Positions 52,443 to 60,625 of a stretch of DNA of 64,000 nt are shown piece by piece; positions within the stretch are counted from its first letter, which is position 1; every line of letters begins with the position of its first letter. Origin of the DNA: Streptomyces toyocaensis. Lineage in GTDB: Bacteria; Actinomycetota; Actinomycetes; Streptomycetales; Streptomycetaceae. The translations under genes were made by a program, and so were the position numbers. The notes beneath the pieces were generated by a model that was given only the letters and a program-made list of their open reading frames with translations, was not told where the DNA came from and did not search any database. The stretch covers positions 62,001 to 126,000 of the forward strand of contig NZ_JFCB01000009.1 of the NCBI RefSeq assembly GCF_000725125.1. Direction: 5' to 3'.

Positions 52443-53405
52443 TCATGTGGGGAGCAGAGTTCCCCTCTTGGAGAGCAGGAACTTCTTGAAGGCGGCCACC
52501 GGGGGCGTGTCCGGACGGCCGGCCAGCCAGGCCACGCCGATCTCCCGTGCCGCCCTGGGGGCCGTCACCGTCAGCTCCACCACGCCGGGACGGGGGAACG
52601 GCGGCGGGGGCAGGAGGGCGACGCCCAGGCCCGCGGCGACCAGTCCGCGCAGGGTCTCGGCCTCCTCGCCCTCGAAGGCGGTGCGCGGCGTGAAGCCCGC
52701 CCGTGCGCAGAGGTCGTCGGTGATGCGGCGCAGGCCGTAGCCGGGTTCCAGGGTCACGAACGTCTCGTCGGCGGCCTCGGCCAGGCGGACGCGGCGGCGG
52801 CCGGCGAGGCGGTGGTCGGCGGGGACGACCAGGCGCAGCTTCTGCTCGTCGAGGCGGCGGGCGACGAGGTCGGGTGCGTCGGGCACCGGAGAGGTCAGGC
52901 ACAGGTCGAGTTCACCCGCCCGCAGGCCCTCCAGCATGGCCTCGCCGTAGTTCTGGACGAGGCTGAACCGGATGCGCGGGTGGTCGGCGCGGAAGGCGTG
53001 CAGCAGGCCGGGCACGGTCTCGGCGCCCATGGTGTGCAGGAAACCGAAGGCGACCTTGCCGGTGGCGGGGTCGGCGTCGGCGCGCACCTCCTCAGCGGCG
53101 CGCCCGATCTCGGCGAGGGCGCGTTCGACGGAGGCCAGGAAGGTGCGGCCGGCGGGGGTCAGGGAGACCGTGCGGCCGTGCCGGGCGAACAGCTCCACGC
53201 CCAGGTCCTGTTCGAGGCGGACCATCGCGCGGGAGAGGGTGGACTGCGGTACCTGCATCTCCTGGGCGGCACGCGTGACGTGCTCGGTGCGGGCGACGCC
53301 GGCGAAGTGCGCGAGGCGGGGCGCGAGCAGTCGCGCCATGTCGTCCGTGTCTCGTGTGTCACTGCCCTGTGACAGCCGACTCCGCGACCTGTGCTGATGC
53401 TCCAT
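52443..53405 (-). CDS. LysR-family transcriptional regulator
   Basis: 320 aa from ATG 53405, before which CATAAT (53418-53413) ends 7 nt upstream without a Shine-Dalgarno; ATG 53339 (MARLLAP) would give 298 aa. N-terminal helix-turn-helix HFAGVARTEHVTRAAQEMQVPQ...TLSRAMVRLEQDLGVELFARHGRTVSLT (about 40-90), then the LysR effector domain. Divergent from the MFS transporter with 63 bp between starts, the classic LysR-target layout. Confidence 0.9.
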   Translation of the reverse strand: MEHQHRSRSRLSQGSDTRDTDDMARLLAPRLAHFAGVARTEHVTRAAQEMQVPQSTLSRAMVRLEQDLGVELFARHGRTVSLTPAGRTFLASVERALAEIGRAAEEVRADADPATGKVAFGFLHTMGAETVPGLLHAFRADHPRIRFSLVQNYGEAMLEGLRAGELDLCLTSPVPDAPDLVARRLDEQKLRLVVPADHRLAGRRRVRLAEAADETFVTLEPGYGLRRITDDLCARAGFTPRTAFEGEEAETLRGLVAAGLGVALLPPPPFPRPGVVELTVTAPRAAREIGVAWLAGRPDTPPVAAFKKFLLSKRGTLLPT

Positions 53406-53468
53406 GGGAACGATTATGGCGATTCCGTGCATTGGACGGATGAGCGGGCCCCTTCCTACCTTCTAGGC

Positions 53469-54752
53469 ATGACTCCCGCCAGTACCGGGGCGTCCACCAG
53501 CGTGGGCGCCGTCGCAACCGTTCCCTCCGCCCAGCCGCCCGCCGACGGGTCCCGGATGTCTCCGGGCGGTCCCGGTTACCGCCGGATGAGTCTCGCCCTG
53601 TTCCTCGCGGGTGTCGCGACGTTCGCGCTGCTGTACTCCACCCAGGCCCTGCTGCCGCTGATCTCCGGTGACTTCGCGGTGGGCGCGAGCGACGCGAGCT
53701 GGACGGTGTCGGCGGCGACCGGTGGCCTCGCGCTGTTCGTGCTGCCGATGAGCGCGCTGTCGGAGCGCTACGGACGGCGCACGGTCATGACGGTCTCCCT
53801 GGCCGTCGCCGTGACGCTGGGGCTGCTGGTGCCGTTCGCCCCGTCGCTGGGCGTGCTGGTGGCACTGCGGGCACTGCAGGGCGCGGCGCTGGCCGGGCTG
53901 CCGGCCTCGGCGACGGCCTATCTCGCGGAGGAGGTCACGCCCAAGGCGCTGGTGACGGCGATCGGGCTGTTCGTGGCCGGGAACAGCGTCGGCGGGATGA
54001 GCGGCCGGGTGATCACCGGGTGGGTGGCGCAGGAGTGGGGCTGGCGGGTCGCCGTCGGGGCGATCGGGGTCATCGCGGTCGCGTGCGCGGTGGCCTTCCG
54101 GCTGCTGCTGCCGGCGCCGAAGCACTTCCGGCCGGGCTCGCTGCGGCCGCGCGTGCTGGCCGGTGCGGTCCGCGGCCATCTGGCGAACCCGTTGCTGCGG
54201 CGGCTGTTCGCGATCGGCGCGCTGTTCATGACGGTGTTCGGCGGTGTGTACACGGTCATCGGGTACCGGCTGACCGACGCGCCGTTCTCGCTGCCGCAGG
54301 GCATCGCCGGCTCGGTCTTCCTGGTGTATCTGGTGGGCACGGTCTCGGCTTCGGCGGCCGGGCGGCTGGTGGGCCGGCTGGGGCGCCGGGGAGCGCTGTA
54401 CGCCGGCGGGGGGACCACGGCGGCGGGCCTGCTGCTGTCGCTGGCGGAGTCGCTGCCGCTGGTGCTGCTGGGGCTGGTGCTGATCACCGCGGGGTTCTTC
54501 GCGGGGCACGCGGTGGCGTCGTCGGCGGTGGGGAAGACCGCGGAGGTGGGGCGTGCGCAGGCGGCCGCGCTCTACCAGTCCGCCTACTACGTCGGCTCCA
54601 GCGCGGGGAGCACGGTGGGTGCGCTGGCCTTCCACGCCGGTGGGTGGGCCGGCACGGTGGGGGTCGGGCTGGTGGCCGTGGCCGGGGTCGCGGCGATCAC
54701 CCTGGCCGGTACGCGCGCGGCGGCCCGGGCGGCCGTGGTCCGGCCGGCCTGA
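53469..54752 (+). CDS. MFS transporter (YnfM-like)
   Basis: 427 aa, 12 helices beginning at about residue 40. MFS motif A appears as LSERYGRRTVM between helices 2 and 3. Related to YnfM/arabinose-efflux type exporters. TACCTT (53457-53462) ends 6 nt before ATG 53469, so it is probably leaderless; TTGGAC lies 19 bp further up. Probably controlled by the divergent LysR. Substrate unknown. Confidence 0.9.
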   Translation: MTPASTGASTSVGAVATVPSAQPPADGSRMSPGGPGYRRMSLALFLAGVATFALLYSTQALLPLISGDFAVGASDASWTVSAATGGLALFVLPMSALSERYGRRTVMTVSLAVAVTLGLLVPFAPSLGVLVALRALQGAALAGLPASATAYLAEEVTPKALVTAIGLFVAGNSVGGMSGRVITGWVAQEWGWRVAVGAIGVIAVACAVAFRLLLPAPKHFRPGSLRPRVLAGAVRGHLANPLLRRLFAIGALFMTVFGGVYTVIGYRLTDAPFSLPQGIAGSVFLVYLVGTVSASAAGRLVGRLGRRGALYAGGGTTAAGLLLSLAESLPLVLLGLVLITAGFFAGHAVASSAVGKTAEVGRAQAAALYQSAYYVGSSAGSTVGALAFHAGGWAGTVGVGLVAVAGVAAITLAGTRAAARAAVVRPA

Positions 54753-54764
54753 TTCTCCCCGCCC

Positions 54765-54900
54765 GCGCCGCCCCGCCCCCGGGGGTGCTGCCCCCGGACC
54801 ACCGCTCCTCGAACGCCGGAGGGGCCGACACACCAGCCCGGCCCTGGGGTACCCCCTCTGGGGGATTGGGGGACGAGGCCCGTCCAGGGTCAAAAAAGGG
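54765..54900. repeat. Short intergenic repeat of the CCTCGAACGCCGGA type
   Basis: CCGGGGG-TGCTG-CCCCCGG hairpin (54779-54797), then CTCCTCGAACGCCGGAGGGGC and a GGTACCCCCTCTGGGGGATTGG segment, ending in an A6 run (54892-54897). Related to the element after marR at 8.1 kb. The hairpin may terminate the MFS transcript. The rest of the 54753-55036 gap shows nothing. Confidence 0.6.
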
Positions 54901-55036
54901 GGGCCTGGGCCACTGCGCCGTCGCGCCGACCTGGGCGTCCGCCCGCTCGAAGGGCCGTTGTCAGTGGGCTGCGGTAGCTTCCGGAGTGGTGGGTGCGATG
55001 GTGCGCCACGAAGACGCCACATGGGGTGGGTGGACG

Positions 55037-56053
55037 ATGACGAACGGCACGGCGACGACGACCGACCTGGACGCCAGGCTGGAGGAGTACCGGGTCGAAC
55101 TGACCGGGTACTGCTACCGGATGCTCGGCTCGTCCTTCGAGGCGGAGGACGCGGTGCAGGACACCATGATCCGCGCCTGGCGCAGCTACGACAGATTCGA
55201 AGGCCGCTCCAGCCTGCGTTCCTGGCTGTACCGCATCGCGACCAACGTGTGCCTGGACATGCTCACGGCGGGCAACAAGCGGGCCAGGCCGATGGACCTG
55301 ACGGAGTCCACCCCGCTGGCGCGGGCCGCGCTGTCCCCCCGCCCGGACAGCACCTGGCTGGAGCCGATGCCCGACTCCCGGGTGCTGCCCACGCCCGCCG
55401 ACCCGGCCGAGGCCGCGGTCGCCAAGGAGTCGGTGCGGCTCGCCTTCATGGCCGCGCTCCAGCAGCTGCCGGCCAAGCAGCGCGCGGTGCTGATCCTGCG
55501 CGAGGTGCTGGCCTGGAAGGCGAGCGAGGTCGCCGAGCTGCTGGGCACGTCGGTCGCGTCGGTCAACAGCGCACTCCAGCGGGCCCGGGCGACGCTCGCC
55601 GAGCGGCAGCAGTCCGGTGCCGAGGCGTCGGTGTCCGACCCGCTGGACGAGGAGCAGCAGAAACTGCTCGAGCGCTACGTGGCCGCGTTCGAGGGGTACG
55701 ACATGTCGGCGCTGACCGCGCTGCTGCACGAGGACGCCATCATGACGATGCCGCCGTTCGACCTGTGGCTGACCGGTGCCGACGACATCACGGGGTTCAT
55801 GACGACGCTGGGCGCCGCCTGCGCGAACTCCCGGCTGGTACCGGTGGAGGTCAACGGGCTGCCGGGGTTCGCGCAGTACAAGCCCGACCCGGAGGCCGGC
55901 GGTCACACGCCGTGGGCGGTGCAGGTGCTGGAGATCTCAGACGGCCGGATCACCGGGTTCCACTGCTTCCTGGACACCAAGCGGTGGTTCCCGCTGTTCG
56001 GGCTGCCCCTCCATCTCGAAGCGGAGACCGACGAGGTCGAGCAGGGCGCATAG
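55037..56053 (+). CDS. ECF sigma factor with C-terminal SnoaL-like domain (SigX5/TIGR02960 type)
   Basis: 338 aa from ATG 55037; ATG 54998 is an alternative. Region 2 (about 15-85): LTGYCYRMLGSSFEAEDAVQDTMIRAWRSYDRFEGRSSLRSWLYRIATNVCLD. Region 4 (about 140-190): LPAKQRAVLILREVLAWKASEVAELLGTSVASVNSALQRARATL. A SnoaL/NTF2-like domain (about 210-325) replaces a separate anti-sigma factor in such groups and tunes activity. The 3' end overlaps the convergent STAS gene by 117 bp. Confidence 0.9.
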   Translation: MTNGTATTTDLDARLEEYRVELTGYCYRMLGSSFEAEDAVQDTMIRAWRSYDRFEGRSSLRSWLYRIATNVCLDMLTAGNKRARPMDLTESTPLARAALSPRPDSTWLEPMPDSRVLPTPADPAEAAVAKESVRLAFMAALQQLPAKQRAVLILREVLAWKASEVAELLGTSVASVNSALQRARATLAERQQSGAEASVSDPLDEEQQKLLERYVAAFEGYDMSALTALLHEDAIMTMPPFDLWLTGADDITGFMTTLGAACANSRLVPVEVNGLPGFAQYKPDPEAGGHTPWAVQVLEISDGRITGFHCFLDTKRWFPLFGLPLHLEAETDEVEQGA

Positions 56054-56395
56054 CGCCGCGGAGGGGTCGCGCAGCCGTATCCGGCCCCCGGCCCGGCGGG
56101 CCGTGAGCTGGAGCCGCGCGAGCAAATTCACGGCCGCGAGACCGGGTGGCCCCAGTCCCGCGACGTCGCAGACGACCAGCCCGCCCGCCCCACCGCCTCC
56201 GCCGTCCAGGAGTGCCCGCAGCGCGTCGCACGGCCCGCTCACCTCGTCCCGGGTGAGAGGGCCGCTGATCACGAGTACGGGCGGTGTCATGGCGTCCACA
56301 ACCGGTAGACCGGCCGGGGTCGGGTAACTCATCGCGCGGGGCGCCGCGAGGATCACATTGACCCGGGCGCGACCCGCCCCGGAGGGTGGCCGCAT
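55937..56395 (-). CDS. STAS-domain protein (anti-sigma factor antagonist-like)
   Basis: 152 aa from ATG 56395 (GAGGA about 10 nt upstream); ATG 56332 would give 131 aa. The core VLVISGPLTRDEVSGPCDALRALL, LVVCDVAGLGPPGLAAVNLLARLQLTARRAGGRIRLRDPS is a STAS fold. The usual phosphorylatable D-S-S/T-G loop reads GLGPPGLAAV here, so regulation by an anti-sigma kinase is doubtful. It overlaps the 3' end of the ECF gene antisense. Its start codon lies 61 bp from the divergent AEC gene start. Confidence 0.75.
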   Translation of the reverse strand: MRPPSGAGRARVNVILAAPRAMSYPTPAGLPVVDAMTPPVLVISGPLTRDEVSGPCDALRALLDGGGGGAGGLVVCDVAGLGPPGLAAVNLLARLQLTARRAGGRIRLRDPSAALCALLDLVGLRFEMEGQPEQREPPLGVQEAVEPGDPAV

Positions 56396-56455
56396 GTGCC
56401 ACAGATCCTCGCCGCGCCCGGTGTCCGGTACCCCCCACCGCCGCGAGGAGCCGTC

Positions 56456-57376
56456 GTGCGGGGGGTGCTGAGCGGGTTCCTGGTGATCGCCGTCGTCATC
56501 GGCGTCGGCTACGTCATCGGCCGCCGGGGGCACCTCGGCGCCCAGGGCCGCGACGTCCTGACGAAGCTGGCGTTCCACGTGGCGTCGCCGGCCCTGCTGT
56601 TCACCACCCTGGCCGGGGCCGACCTGTCGGTGGTCTTCTCGGACCGGCTGCTGGTCACCGCGCTGAGCACGGCGGCGGTGGCGGGCGTCTTCGTCTCGGT
56701 GGGTGCCGTACGCGGCTGGGGGGTCGGCCGCACCACCATCGGCGCCCTGTGCTCCAGCTACGTCAACTCCGGCAACCTCGGCATTCCGATCGCCGTGTAC
56801 GTGCTCGGCGACGCCTCCCTCGTGGCGCCGGTACTGCTGTTCCAGCTGGTCGGGATCACGCCGGTCGCGCTGACCGTCCTGGACCTGTCGACGGCGGGCG
56901 GGAAGCAGCCGTTGTGGCGGCGGCTGCTGACACCGCTGCGGAACCCGATCGCGCTGGGGTCGCTGGCGGGGGTGGCGGTGTCGGCGGCAGGGGTGGAGAT
57001 ACCGGGACCGGTCCTGGACCCGGTGGTCCTGATCGGCAACATGGCGGTCCCGGCCGTGCTGCTGGCGTTCGGCATCTCGCTGCGCGGCAGCACGCTGCCG
57101 CTGCGGGGCGGGGACCGGGGCGCCGTCCTCCTCGCCGTGGCGCTGAAGGCGGTGGGTCAGCCGCTGGCCGCCTGGGTACTGGCGGTGGGCGTCTTCGGGC
57201 TGCGCGGCGCGCACCTGCTGGACGTGGTGGTGACCTCGGCCCTCCCGGCCGCGCAGAACCTGTTCACCTACGCGAGCAGCTACCGCGTGGGCGAGACCCT
57301 GGCCAGGGAGGCGATCCTGGTGTCCACGGTGCTGTCGGTGCCGGTTCTGGTGGTGGTGGCGGCGCTGCTGGGGTGA
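56456..57376 (+). CDS. AEC family (auxin efflux carrier-like) transporter
   Basis: 306 aa from GTG 56456 with GAGGAG 6 nt upstream; the frame to 56396 has no ribosome site. Ten predicted helices. The central SSYVNSGNLGIPIAVYVLGD (near 96-115) is the family signature, repeated more loosely near the C-terminus (SALPAAQNLFTYAS). AEC proteins export small organic acids or malonate-like compounds. Substrate unknown. Confidence 0.9.
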   Translation: MRGVLSGFLVIAVVIGVGYVIGRRGHLGAQGRDVLTKLAFHVASPALLFTTLAGADLSVVFSDRLLVTALSTAAVAGVFVSVGAVRGWGVGRTTIGALCSSYVNSGNLGIPIAVYVLGDASLVAPVLLFQLVGITPVALTVLDLSTAGGKQPLWRRLLTPLRNPIALGSLAGVAVSAAGVEIPGPVLDPVVLIGNMAVPAVLLAFGISLRGSTLPLRGGDRGAVLLAVALKAVGQPLAAWVLAVGVFGLRGAHLLDVVVTSALPAAQNLFTYASSYRVGETLAREAILVSTVLSVPVLVVVAALLG

Positions 57377-57522
57377 CTCAGGAGCGGGGAGCTTGAGCGG
57401 CTCACCGGACGTCGCCGTGGCCGAGGGACGGTGGACGTCGCCCTTCGGTTCACCGCAGAGCGTCGCGGTCGGACCGTCGGAAGCGGACGAGGTCGTCCCA
57501 GCGTCACCGAGTACAGCATGCC

Positions 57523-57556
57523 GAACGGGACCGGTGGGGGTCCACCGGTCCCGTTC
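57523..57556 (-). terminator. Terminator of the nucleoside operon
   Basis: Perfect 15-bp stem GAACGGGACCGGTGG (57523-57537) against 57542-57556 with a 4-nt loop, 24 bp after the deoA stop on the minus strand. Confidence 0.9.
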
Positions 57557-57579
57557 ACCCGATCAAGGGAAACCACTGG

Positions 57580-58863
57580 TCAGGCGATACGTTCCCGCAC
57601 GACCGGGGTGGCCGTGAAGTCCGTGCCCTGCGGGACGACGTCGTACGAGCCCTCCACCGACCGGAGCGCGTACTCGAAGCGTTCCGGGGTGTCCGTGTGC
57701 AGGGTGAGGAGGGGCTGGCCCTCGGTCACCCGGTCGCCGGGCTTGGCGTGGAGTTCGACGCCCGCACCCGCCTGCACCGGGTCCTCCTTGCGGGCGCGGC
57801 CCGCGCCGAGGCGCCAGGCGGCGACGCCGATGCCGTAGGCGTCCAGGCGGGTCAGCACGCCCGAGGCCGGAGCGTGCACCACGTGCTGCTCGCGGGCCAC
57901 CGGCAGCTCCGCGTCCGGGTCACCGCCCTGGGCCGCGATCATGCGGCGCCAGACGTCCATCGCGGAGCCGTCGGCGAGGGCCTTCGCCGGGTCGGCGTCC
58001 TTCAGGCCGGCCGCGTCGAGCATCTCGCGGGCGAGGGCGAGGGTCAGCTCGACGACGTCCGCCGGGCCGCCGCCCGCCAGGACCTCGACGGACTCGCGGA
58101 CCTCGAGCGCGTTGCCCGCGGTCAGGCCGAGCGGGGTGGACATGTCGGTCAGGAGGGCGACCGTCCGCACTCCGGAGTCGGTGCCCAGACCGACCATGGT
58201 GCGGGCCAGTTCGCGGGCGTCGTCGAGGGTCTTCATGAAGGCGCCCGTGCCGACCTTCACGTCCAGGACCAGGGACCCGGTGCCCTCCGCGATCTTCTTC
58301 GACATGATCGAGGAGGCGATCAGCGGGATCGCCTCGACCGTGCCGGTCACGTCGCGGAGCGCGTAGAGCTTCTTGTCGGCGGGGGCCAGCCCGTCACCGG
58401 CCGCGCAGATCACCGCGCCGGTGTTGTCCAGCACGGACAGCATCTCCTCGTTGGAGAGCAGGGCGCGCCAGCCGGGGATGGACTCCAGCTTGTCGAGCGT
58501 GCCGCCGGTGTGGCCGAGGCCGCGGCCGGAGAGCTGCGGGACGGCCGCGCCGCAGGCCGCGACGAGGGGGGCCAGCGGGAGGGTGATCTTGTCGCCGACG
58601 CCTCCGGTGGAGTGCTTGTCGGCGGTGGGGCGGGACAGGGACGAGAAGTCCATGCGTTCGCCGGATGCGATCATCGCGGCCGTCCAGCGGGCGATCTCGC
58701 TCCGGTTCATGCCGTTGAGCAGGATCGCCATGGCGAGGGCCGACATCTGCTCGTCGGCCACCTCCCCGCGGGTGTACGCGTCGATCACCCAGTCGATCTG
58801 CTCGTCGCTGAGTTCGCCGCGGTCCCGCTTGGTGCGGATGACGGAGATGGCGTCCATGGCCAT
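57580..58863 (-). CDS. deoA: Thymidine/pyrimidine nucleoside phosphorylase
   Basis: 427 aa from ATG 58863 (GGAAGGA upstream); ATG 58857 is two codons shorter. It splits thymidine, deoxyuridine and perhaps uridine with phosphate into base and (deoxy)ribose-1-phosphate. Signature SGRGLGHTGGTLDKLESIPG near 115-134, phosphate-binding KHSTGGVGDK near 83-92. Last gene of the ABC-cdd-deoA unit. A 13-bp inverted repeat occupies the 92-bp gap before it. Confidence 0.95.
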   Translation of the reverse strand: MAMDAISVIRTKRDRGELSDEQIDWVIDAYTRGEVADEQMSALAMAILLNGMNRSEIARWTAAMIASGERMDFSSLSRPTADKHSTGGVGDKITLPLAPLVAACGAAVPQLSGRGLGHTGGTLDKLESIPGWRALLSNEEMLSVLDNTGAVICAAGDGLAPADKKLYALRDVTGTVEAIPLIASSIMSKKIAEGTGSLVLDVKVGTGAFMKTLDDARELARTMVGLGTDSGVRTVALLTDMSTPLGLTAGNALEVRESVEVLAGGGPADVVELTLALAREMLDAAGLKDADPAKALADGSAMDVWRRMIAAQGGDPDAELPVAREQHVVHAPASGVLTRLDAYGIGVAAWRLGAGRARKEDPVQAGAGVELHAKPGDRVTEGQPLLTLHTDTPERFEYALRSVEGSYDVVPQGTDFTATPVVRERIA

Positions 58864-58893
58864 GGCCGGGGTTCCTTCCGGGGTGCGAAGGGC

Positions 58894-58948
58894 GCGGCCC
58901 CTCCGGTCGACGGTGGCGGCGGTGCCGTCGGTCGTCCGGAGGGGCCGC
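58894..58948 (-). other. Hairpin between cdd and deoA
   Basis: GCGGCCCCTCCGG (58894-58906) pairs with 58936-58948, with a smaller GACGG/CCGTC stem in the loop. Within an operon it may set the relative level of deoA or act as an RNA processing site. Confidence 0.55.
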
Positions 58949-58955
58949 ACGGGAG

Positions 58956-59354
58956 TTACTTGGTGAGGTGCTGCGGGCCGAAGGCCTGGGGCAGCATCTC
59001 CGACAGCGGCAGGATTCCCGCCGGGGTCTCCAGCAGCAGTCCGGACCCGCCGAACTCGTACAGCAGCTGGCGGCAACGGCCGCACGGGACGAGGATCTCG
59101 CCCCGGCCGTCCACACAGGTGAAGTGGGTGAGCCGGCCACCGCCGGTGCGGTGCAGCTCCGAGACCATGCCGCACTCGGCGCACAGGCCGAGACCGTACG
59201 ACGCGTTCTCGACGTTGCAGCCGGAGACCGTGCGCCCGTCGTCGACCAGGGCCGCGACGCCCACCGGGTACCCCGAGTAGGGGACGTAGGCGTGGGTCAT
59301 GGCCTCCCGGGCGACGGCGCGCAGCGCCTCCCAGTCGACGTCGGCCGTGGTCAC
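58956..59354 (-). CDS. cdd: Cytidine deaminase
   Basis: 132 aa, homotetrameric type. It converts cytidine and deoxycytidine to uridine and deoxyuridine. Zinc site: NASYGLGLCAECG (C58 and catalytic Glu60) and VPCGRCRQ (near 90-97). GTG 59354 overlaps the permease stop by 4 bp (GTGA), so it is translationally coupled. It supplies substrate for the following deoA. Confidence 0.95.
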   Translation of the reverse strand: MTTADVDWEALRAVAREAMTHAYVPYSGYPVGVAALVDDGRTVSGCNVENASYGLGLCAECGMVSELHRTGGGRLTHFTCVDGRGEILVPCGRCRQLLYEFGGSGLLLETPAGILPLSEMLPQAFGPQHLTK

Positions 59355-60625
59355 TTGCCCTGCCCCTTCCGGTAGGGCATGCCGTTGGCCCTGGGCATGC
59401 GCAGCCGCTGGGCGGAGAGGGCGAGGACGACGAGGGTGATGACGTACGGCGTGGCGGCGACGACCTGGTTGGGGACCTCGTTGGTGCCGGCGTACCAGGC
59501 GAAGACGAGGGCGCCGACGACCAGGGTGATCACCGCGTGGACGTACTTCTTGCGGATGACGAGGTAGATCGCGCCGATGAGCAGCAGCAGGGCGCCGAGC
59601 AGCAGCAGGGCGTGCACGTTGGCGGAGCCGCCGCGCAGGTTGAGGCTGTCGGTGTAGCCGAAGAGGCCGGCGCCGATGGCGAGACCGCCCGGCATCCAGT
59701 TGCCGAAGATCATCGCGGCGAGGCCGATGAAGCCGCGTCCGCTGACCTGCCCCTCCAGGTAGAACGGGTTGGCCACGATGGAGAGGAACACACCGCCGAG
59801 GCCGGCCAGGGCGCCGGAGATGATCACCGCGAGGTACTTGTACTTGTAGACGTTGACGCCGAGGGACTCGGCGGCGATCGGGTTCTCACCGCAGGAGCGC
59901 AGCCGCAGGCCGAACGGGGTGCGCCACAGGATCCACCAGGTGGCGGGGACGAGCGCGACGGCGATCAGGGTCAGCCAGGAGACGTTGGTGACCAGTCCGC
60001 CCAGCAGGCCCGCGATGTCGGAGACGAAGAACCAGCCCTTGTCGTTGAGTTCCCTCAGGGCGTCGGACAGTCCGGGCACGGTGAAGTGACCGAGGGACTC
60101 GACCGGCGGGGACTGCTTGGCGGAGCCGCCCTGGTGGCCCACGAAGGCCAGCGGGGCGAGGTAGCGGGTGGCGCCGAGGGCGAGGATGTTGATCGCCACA
60201 CCGGAGACGATGTGGTTGACGTTGAAGGTGACGGTGACGATCGCGTGCAGCAGGCCGCCGATCGCGCCGCCGATGAGGCCGACCAGGACGCCGGTCCACG
60301 GACCCCACTGGAATCCGGCCCAGGCGCCGAACCAGGTGCCCAGGATCATCATGCCTTCGAGGCCGATGTTGACGACGCCCGCGCGCTCGGCCCACAGGCC
60401 GCCGAGGCCGGCGAGGCCGATCGGGACGGCGAGCTGGAGTGCGGTCGACATCTGGCTGACGTTGGTGATGCCGTCGGCACCCGTGATCAGGCGCACGATC
60501 GAGGTCAGGGCCAGGGCTCCGGCGATGACCAGGAGCAGGACGGGCCAGGACAGACGGCGGCCGGCCTTCGGTGCGTGCTCCAGCGACGGCTGGTTGACGT
60601 CGGTCGCTGTGGTCGGTGCGGTCAT
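59351..60625 (-). CDS. Nucleoside ABC transporter permease 2
   Basis: 424 aa from ATG 60625, GGAGG 10 nt upstream, overlapping the first permease gene by 4 bp (ATGA). Branched-chain/BPD-type permease with helices from about residue 28. GLWAERAGVVNIGLEGMMILGTWFG near 75-100 and the cytoplasmic coupling region RLRSCGENPIAAESLGVNVYKYKY near 248-271 match BMP-family nucleoside transporter permeases. The C-terminal 60 residues contain two extra helices. Confidence 0.93.
   Translation of the reverse strand: MTAPTTATDVNQPSLEHAPKAGRRLSWPVLLLVIAGALALTSIVRLITGADGITNVSQMSTALQLAVPIGLAGLGGLWAERAGVVNIGLEGMMILGTWFGAWAGFQWGPWTGVLVGLIGGAIGGLLHAIVTVTFNVNHIVSGVAINILALGATRYLAPLAFVGHQGGSAKQSPPVESLGHFTVPGLSDALRELNDKGWFFVSDIAGLLGGLVTNVSWLTLIAVALVPATWWILWRTPFGLRLRSCGENPIAAESLGVNVYKYKYLAVIISGALAGLGGVFLSIVANPFYLEGQVSGRGFIGLAAMIFGNWMPGGLAIGAGLFGYTDSLNLRGGSANVHALLLLGALLLLIGAIYLVIRKKYVHAVITLVVGALVFAWYAGTNEVPNQVVAATPYVITLVVLALSAQRLRMPRANGMPYRKGQGK

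Noticed and set aside
57393-57617. TTG-started 74-codon frame after the AEC transporter gene
   Set aside because: It has a purine-rich site upstream, but the frame runs through the deoA terminator hairpin and loses codon bias in its second half. Most likely chance.
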